This document shows, one piece after another, positions 35,266-39,744 of a stretch of DNA of 39,744 bases. The stretch comes from Myxococcaceae bacterium (GTDB taxonomy: Bacteria > Myxococcota > Myxococcia > Myxococcales > Myxococcaceae). Below the pieces are notes generated by a model that searched no databases, was not told the DNA's origin, and worked only from the letters and a program-made list of their open reading frames with translations. The stretch's first letter is position 1. Every line of letters starts with the position of its first letter. The stretch is from positions 1 to 39,744 of the forward strand of contig JALOQF010000066.1 of assembly GCA_025459425.1 (NCBI GenBank), given 5' to 3'. The translations under genes and the position numbers were made by a program.

Positions 35266-36798
35266 TCAGAAGAACGCGCGCGCTTCGAACATCGCGCGAA
35301 AGGCGAAGGGAGAGCTGCCGAACTCGGTGACCGAGACGCCCTGCGGCGTGCGCACCGCCAGCGCGTCGGGACCGGGAACGGGCGCGAAGGCCAGCAGCGA
35401 CAGGTTGAGCCACTCGGTGGCCGACCAGGTGACCGACGCGTTCACGATGGACGAAAGGTCGCGCAGGTTCGCGATGACCACGGCCTGCAGGCTGAAGTCG
35501 TCGAAGAACCGCGGCTTCTGGAAGGTGAGGAAGGCGTAGTGCCGGCCCCGTGGGTCGAAGGCGAAGCGCACCGGCAGGCCGTCGGAGCCGGTGCCTCCGA
35601 GGAGCGCCCCGGCGCCCGGAACGTTCGCCGCGTCGAAGCCGAGCTGCCGCGCCTCGGGGATGAGGCCCAGCACGTTCGCGAAGGTCTGGAAGTGGTCCTG
35701 GTTCCAGCCGTCGTGCTGGTAGAGGTATTCGAGCGACAGCAGCGAGTCGTCCGAGAACTGCCAGCGTGCGCCCACCAGCACGCGCGGGCGCAGCGCCGCT
35801 TCGGTCAGCTTCGACTTCGTGGTGAAGGGCGTGCGCTGCGCCTGGCAGACGTTCGCCGCGACGAGGCTCGTCACGCAGTCGGGGTTGATGAAGTCTCGTG
35901 AGCTGCCCGTCTGGAAGAGCGCCTCGCCGTGCACCTCGAGCGCCTCGAAGAAGATGCGGCTGAAGCTCAAGCCGACGCGCGGCTTGGCCTCGAAGTCGTC
36001 GACCGACCGGTTGCCGTAGAAGAACATCAGGTTGATGTCCGTGTCCCACACCAGCGCGTAGGCGCGGGCGGCGAGCTGGTAGTGCGCCTGGGTGTCCCGC
36101 GCGTCCCACGAAGGCCAGAACAGGAAGTGCGTCGGCAGGCCCGACACCTGCTTGAGCTGCGTGGGCGCGAAGACGAGTGAGAAGGTCGCGAACGACAGCG
36201 GCGCTTCCACCTGCGCGAGCCACACGCCGGAGCGCTGGAACGTCGGGTCCGTCGGGTCTCGGCGCGGGTTGAGCAGGTCGGTCGGGTTGAAGGCGAGGCC
36301 CGGCCCCCAGACGATGCGCTTCTTGCCGACGAGCACGTTCAGCTCGGGCAGGAACTCGTGCGAGACGAAGAACTCGTTGATGCTGACGATGGGCTGCACC
36401 TGCGGCGAGCTGCGGTCGGCCAGCGCCACCTCGCGGCCGTTCGCGTCGGTGCCCCGGTAGAAGCCACCGAAGTTCGCGATGAGCGAGACGTCGGTCGAGA
36501 GGTACGAGTGCTCCTTCACGCTCACCTTCACCTGCGCGTTGAACTCGAGGAGCTGCTGGAGCTGGGGAATGTCGTTGGTGGGCACCAGCCCCCACGGCCG
36601 CGCGCGGGTGAACTGCGTGCGCGACATGCCGTAGCCGGTGACGTCGACGACCTTCTTGAGCGCGCTGGCGGTGGGCGCCCGTTCGTCCGTGGCCGCGAGT
36701 GGTGCCCCAGCGTCTTCGACGGAGCTCCCGCCGTCGACGTCCTCGGCGAGGGCGCCGAAGGAGAGGCTCAGCACCAGCGTGACGAGGGCCGCGCGCAT
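35266..36798 (-). CDS. Outer-membrane beta-barrel protein of the Lol-like operon
   Basis: The 510-residue protein has a signal peptide (RAALVTLVLSLSFGALA), an acidic linker, and a mature part made of many alternating aromatic strands (YLSTDVSLIANFGGFYRG, LLSLEYLYQHDGWNQDHF, HYAFLTFQKPRFFDDFSL). A conserved-looking KKRIVWGPGLAFNPTDLLNP segment resembles those of DUF1302-like or capsule-assembly-type barrels. It ends ...FRAMFEARAFF, and the C-terminal phenylalanine fits the BAM recognition signal. Its start lies 2 bases after the LolA-like stop and its stop 11 bases before the ATPase start. By context it may receive or insert a hydrophobic cargo at the outer membrane; that role is inferred. Confidence 0.8.
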   Translation of the reverse strand: MRAALVTLVLSLSFGALAEDVDGGSSVEDAGAPLAATDERAPTASALKKVVDVTGYGMSRTQFTRARPWGLVPTNDIPQLQQLLEFNAQVKVSVKEHSYLSTDVSLIANFGGFYRGTDANGREVALADRSSPQVQPIVSINEFFVSHEFLPELNVLVGKKRIVWGPGLAFNPTDLLNPRRDPTDPTFQRSGVWLAQVEAPLSFATFSLVFAPTQLKQVSGLPTHFLFWPSWDARDTQAHYQLAARAYALVWDTDINLMFFYGNRSVDDFEAKPRVGLSFSRIFFEALEVHGEALFQTGSSRDFINPDCVTSLVAANVCQAQRTPFTTKSKLTEAALRPRVLVGARWQFSDDSLLSLEYLYQHDGWNQDHFQTFANVLGLIPEARQLGFDAANVPGAGALLGGTGSDGLPVRFAFDPRGRHYAFLTFQKPRFFDDFSLQAVVIANLRDLSSIVNASVTWSATEWLNLSLLAFAPVPGPDALAVRTPQGVSVTEFGSSPFAFRAMFEARAFF

Positions 36799-36800
36799 CG

Positions 36801-37520
36801 TCACTTGCCGAGGTCGGCCTGCATGAAGCGCTGGGGCGGGGCGTCGACGTTCAGCTTGAACGCCTTCGTCACCATCTCGGTCTTGCGCGCCTTCACCACC
36901 TCGTTCTGCATGACGATGCGCGCCGGCCGGGTGAAGCCCTTGTCGAACTCCTTCCACTCGCTGAACGTCGCCGAGCGGATGAGCTGGCCCGAGGTGCCGT
37001 AGTACTCGCCGCGCACCGGCTGCAGGTCGGCCTTGCGGACGATGAGGACGATGGCGTCGTACGCCGTCTCGGCCGTCTTCGCCTTCAGCTTGAGCGCGAA
37101 GGTGTCGGGCAGCGGCGAGTCGACGAGCTTCGCGTCGTAGTCGGCGCGGTAGTTCACCCGCAGCACGTCGGCGTTGTTGAAGTCTCCGCCCTGGAAGCTG
37201 TCGCGGTTGGCGATGCGCGTCGCCCGCTTGAGGTTGGGCAGGTACACCCAGGCGTTGTCGCCCAGGCGCAGCACTTCCTGCCCCTTCACGCTCGCCGGCT
37301 CCGAGAACCACACGCGGAACTTGTCGGCGTCACGCTTGAGGAATCGCATGCCATAGGTGCGCGTCGAGCCGTCTTCGCGCGTGGCCGTCATCTCGGCCTG
37401 CGACTCGAACGTCGCCGGGCCCATGACGGCGTCGTACTTCGCCAGAATCTCGTCGGCCGTGGGGTCGCCGGCGACGGCCCAGAGGGGAAAGAGCAGCGAC
37501 GACAGGATCAGGGTTCTCAT
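36801..37520 (-). CDS. LolA-like outer-membrane lipoprotein-sorting protein
   Basis: The 239-residue exported protein (ATG at 37520; signal MRTLILSSLLFPLWAVAG) matches the 'outer membrane lipoprotein-sorting protein' LolA-like family: DPTADEILAKYDAVMGP, EMTATREDGSTRTYGMRF, SEPASVKGQEVLRLGDNAWV and YLPNLKRATRIANRDSFQGG. These proteins have an open-sided beta-barrel that carries a lipid moiety through the periplasm. Its ATG overlaps the permease stop (ATGA), and it precedes the barrel gene by 2 bases. It is a paralogue rather than canonical LolA, so its cargo is unknown. Confidence 0.85.
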   Translation of the reverse strand: MRTLILSSLLFPLWAVAGDPTADEILAKYDAVMGPATFESQAEMTATREDGSTRTYGMRFLKRDADKFRVWFSEPASVKGQEVLRLGDNAWVYLPNLKRATRIANRDSFQGGDFNNADVLRVNYRADYDAKLVDSPLPDTFALKLKAKTAETAYDAIVLIVRKADLQPVRGEYYGTSGQLIRSATFSEWKEFDKGFTRPARIVMQNEVVKARKTEMVTKAFKLNVDAPPQRFMQADLGK

Positions 37521-38740
37521 TGGCGCAGGGCCTCCACGGGGTTGAGACGCGAGGCCCGGAACGCGGGCCAGAGCGCGGCGGCGATGGCGCCGACGACGGC
37601 CACGGCGACGGCCATGGCGGTGAAGCCGTTCGTCGCGAAGGGGCGCAGCACGTTGGCGCCCGACACGCCCGACAGCTTGAAGACGATGCCCTTCGCCGCG
37701 AAGGCGAAGAGCGCGGCGCGGCCGACGAGCGCCCCCAGCAGGCCGCCCACCGCTCCGATGACGGCCGCCTCGACGAGGAACATCTGCATCACCTGCCGGC
37801 GCCGCACGCCGACGGCCAGCAGGGTGCCGATCTCGCGCACGCGCTCGAAGACCGACATCAGCATGGTGTTGACGATGCCGGTCAGCACGATGACGAAGAG
37901 CACGAAGGCGATGGCGCCCAGCACGAAGTTCTGCCGGTTGATGAGATCTCTCACGAAGGGCTGCAGCTCGCGCCAGGTGTGCACCTCGAAGTCGGGCCCG
38001 AGGGTGGCGCGCAGCGCGTTGGCGGTGTCGTCGAGCGCGGCCAGGTCGTCGACGGCCACCACGTACTCGGTGACTCGGCCCTCGAGGCCGACGAGCTGCT
38101 GCGCCGTCTCGAGCGGCAGCGTCACCACCCGCTTGTTCTCGAAGGGGAACGTCGAGGTGGTGAGGCCCTTCACGGTGAGGTCGAGGGCGTTCGCGCGGCC
38201 CGAGGGGCTCGTCGACTGGAGCGTCAGCATCTGGCCCGGCGAGAGCTTGAACGACTCGCCCAGCTCCGAGCCCACCAGCGTCACCGCCGTGCCGTCGGCC
38301 GGCTCGAGCGGCGCGCCCTTCGCGATGAGCGTCTTCGCGCGCGGGCAGGCCTCGAGCTCGTGCGAGAGGTCGAGCCCGCGGCCGATGAACATCGTCTGCT
38401 GTGCGCCATTCGAGACGAGCCCGTTGAAGGTGATGCGCCCGGTGACGCCGGTGACGTGCGGCACCGCGGCCATCTTCGCGCGCAGCGCCTCGTCGTACGG
38501 CAGGTTGAGGCGCGTCGGCACCGAGTCGACGTTGTCGACGTAGCCCGCGCGGTGCACCTGAATGGCGCCGACCCGGCCGAGCACGACGTCGTCGACCATC
38601 AGCTTCGCCATGCCGCCGGTGAAGCCGCGCACCAGCAGCACCATCGCCACGCCGAAGACGATGGTGACGCCGGTGATGAGGCTGCGCCGGCGGTTCCGCC
38701 CGACGTTGCGAATCGCCAGCCTGGGGAGTCTCGAGCTCAT
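37517..38740 (-). CDS. FtsX-type (MacB/LolC-like) ABC transporter permease
   Basis: The 407-residue membrane protein starts at an ATG at 38740, overlapping the previous permease's stop (ATGA). An N-terminal helix follows a basic stretch (AIRNVGRNRRRSLITGVTIV, FGVAMVLLVRGF). A large periplasmic domain comes next, then three helices with the FtsX signature: MLMSVFERVREIGTLLAVGV, QMFLVEAAVIGAVGGLLGAL, and the terminal ALWPAFRASRLNPVEALR. This topology is that of LolC/E and MacB permeases, which push lipoproteins or hydrophobic cargo outward. It pairs with the second permease upstream, probably as a heterodimer. Confidence 0.93.
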   Translation of the reverse strand: MSSRLPRLAIRNVGRNRRRSLITGVTIVFGVAMVLLVRGFTGGMAKLMVDDVVLGRVGAIQVHRAGYVDNVDSVPTRLNLPYDEALRAKMAAVPHVTGVTGRITFNGLVSNGAQQTMFIGRGLDLSHELEACPRAKTLIAKGAPLEPADGTAVTLVGSELGESFKLSPGQMLTLQSTSPSGRANALDLTVKGLTTSTFPFENKRVVTLPLETAQQLVGLEGRVTEYVVAVDDLAALDDTANALRATLGPDFEVHTWRELQPFVRDLINRQNFVLGAIAFVLFVIVLTGIVNTMLMSVFERVREIGTLLAVGVRRRQVMQMFLVEAAVIGAVGGLLGALVGRAALFAFAAKGIVFKLSGVSGANVLRPFATNGFTAMAVAVAVVGAIAAALWPAFRASRLNPVEALRQ

Positions 38741-39744
38741 GTGTGCGCCAGCGCCTCCACGGGGCGGAGCCTGCTCGCGCGCCAGGCCGGCCACAACGAC
38801 GCCAGCGCCGCGCCGACGGTGGCCTGCAGCGTCGCCCGCAGCAGGAAGGCCACGTCGACGTCGGGGCGCAACAGGCTGGGCACGTTGGCGCCCGGCGCCG
38901 GAATCGAGAGGCCCTTCGCGTTCATCCACGACACCCAGGCGAAGCCGAACAGCGCGCCGAGCGTGCCGCCCACCAGCCCGAGCACCACGCCCTCGGCGAT
39001 GAAGAGCTGGACGATCTGCCGGCGCTTCATGCCGACGGCGAGCATGGTGCCGATCTCGCGCACGCGCTCGAGCACGCTCATCAGCATCGCGTTGACGACG
39101 CCGAGCAGCACCACGAAGAGGAAGATGCCGCTGACGATGCCGAAGACGAAGTCCTGCGTGTCGACGAGGTCGCGCACGAAGGGAATTCGTTCTTCCCACG
39201 TGTGCACCTCGAACTCGGGCCCGACGACGGCCTCGACCGCACGCTTCGCCTCGAGCAGTTCGACGCCTTCCTTCACGGCGAGCCCGTACTCGGTGATGCG
39301 ACCTTCCATGCGGAGCAGCGCCTGGGCGGTCGCGAGCGGGATCAGGCCGATGCGGCGGTCGTTCGGCGTGGCCGAGGCGAGGGTGCCGGCCATCACCACG
39401 TTGACGCCGTTGAGCGAGCCGTCGCGGTCGGGCGCCAGCACCGCGAGCTGCCGCTCGATGGGAGGCACCGGCGTGCCCGCCTGCCACAGCGGCACCTCGA
39501 TGCCCTTTGCGAAGTCGTCGTTGAGCACCACCTGCTCGGCGGCGGCCGACGCCAGCATCTGCCCGCGCGCCCACGAGACCCATTCCCAGCGCTTCGGCGT
39601 GATGGCGCGCTCGGTGACGGGGTCGATGGCGGTGAAGAGGAGGAACGACGTCTGGCCGCGCTCGGCCTCGGGCAGCTCGCTCCCGTCGTCGGGCGGCGGC
39701 CGCTTGTCGGGCGTCGAGACCTGCGCACCGAACTCGATGCGCGG
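38737..39744 (-). CDS. FtsX-type ABC transporter permease (partial, N-terminus beyond window)
   Basis: The frame is open to the window edge and encodes 335 residues of the periplasmic domain and C-terminal helices. It carries the same signature as its neighbour (MLMSVLERVREIGTMLAVGM, FIAEGVVLGLVGGTLGALFG, ASLWPAWRASRLRPVEALA). The two are clearly paralogues (VHTWEERIPFVRDLVDTQDF here against VHTWRELQPFVRDLINRQNF there). The N-terminal helix and the beginning of the periplasmic domain lie outside. It probably heads the operon or follows a still earlier gene. Confidence 0.92.
   Translation of the reverse strand, partial: PRIEFGAQVSTPDKRPPPDDGSELPEAERGQTSFLLFTAIDPVTERAITPKRWEWVSWARGQMLASAAAEQVVLNDDFAKGIEVPLWQAGTPVPPIERQLAVLAPDRDGSLNGVNVVMAGTLASATPNDRRIGLIPLATAQALLRMEGRITEYGLAVKEGVELLEAKRAVEAVVGPEFEVHTWEERIPFVRDLVDTQDFVFGIVSGIFLFVVLLGVVNAMLMSVLERVREIGTMLAVGMKRRQIVQLFIAEGVVLGLVGGTLGALFGFAWVSWMNAKGLSIPAPGANVPSLLRPDVDVAFLLRATLQATVGAALASLWPAWRASRLRPVEALAHT

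Noticed and set aside
36838..37311. Possible extension of the beta-barrel frame upstream of 36798
   Set aside because: The upstream part is a shadow of the LolA-like gene; a signal peptide defines the true start at 36798.

Overview
The window is strongly GC-rich, with coding frames dominated by G/C third positions. It looks like a chromosomal segment of a Gram-negative, delta-proteobacterial-type organism, most probably a myxobacterium (Myxococcota). Reasons: many lipoproteins and outer-membrane barrels, a TonB-domain/TonB-receptor fusion, a TPR-rich periplasmic protein, a CehA/McbA-type lipoprotein, and housekeeping genes (atpH, gyrB, hpf) scattered among long hypothetical genes. The taxon is inferred from gene style, not proven. 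I saw no tRNA, rRNA, CRISPR array or insertion sequence.

Layout. 1-4.9 kb (housekeeping and stress): the start of atpH (ATP synthase delta, leftward, cut by the window edge), a divergent Hsp70 paralogue, a convergent RpoH-family sigma factor, the hibernation factor HPF and a DUF6671 zinc-ribbon protein. 4.9-7.8 kb: a TPR protein with a long repetitive disordered region, then an exported barrel-like protein. 7.9-11.2 kb (decayed zone): an M16 metallopeptidase gene broken by an internal frame-disrupting deletion, and a type II toxin-antitoxin pair with an intact antitoxin and a frameshifted ParE/RelE-type toxin. 11.2-13.0 kb: a periplasmic transglutaminase-like/TPR protein. 13.3-20.7 kb (rightward): gyrB, a TolB-like-fold membrane protein, a large lipoprotein, an M50 site-2 protease with CBS domains, and a DUF4124 protein.

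20.7-28.7 kb (leftward): an AtoE-family short-chain fatty acid transporter with DUF6918 and small membrane protein genes; a pair of REP-like hairpins; an S24/S26-type peptidase; and an IPT-domain lipoprotein that overlaps a TonB-dependent receptor carrying its own TonB-C domain. 28.8-34.5 kb: a large CehA/McbA metallohydrolase lipoprotein, a divergent Fer4/CDGSH iron-sulfur protein, a secreted trypsin-like lipoprotein and an orphan Imm1-like immunity gene with foreign-looking codon use.

34.5-39.7 kb (leftward): a tightly packed operon of two FtsX-type permeases, a LolA-like periplasmic carrier, an outer-membrane barrel and a LolD-like ATPase. It reads as one trans-envelope lipid or lipoprotein trafficking machine and is the best candidate for an incompletely described system. 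The most informative oddities are this operon, the cluster of frame-breaking lesions at 9.9-10.75 kb, the orphan immunity gene, and the TonB-receptor fusion with its overlapping lipoprotein.
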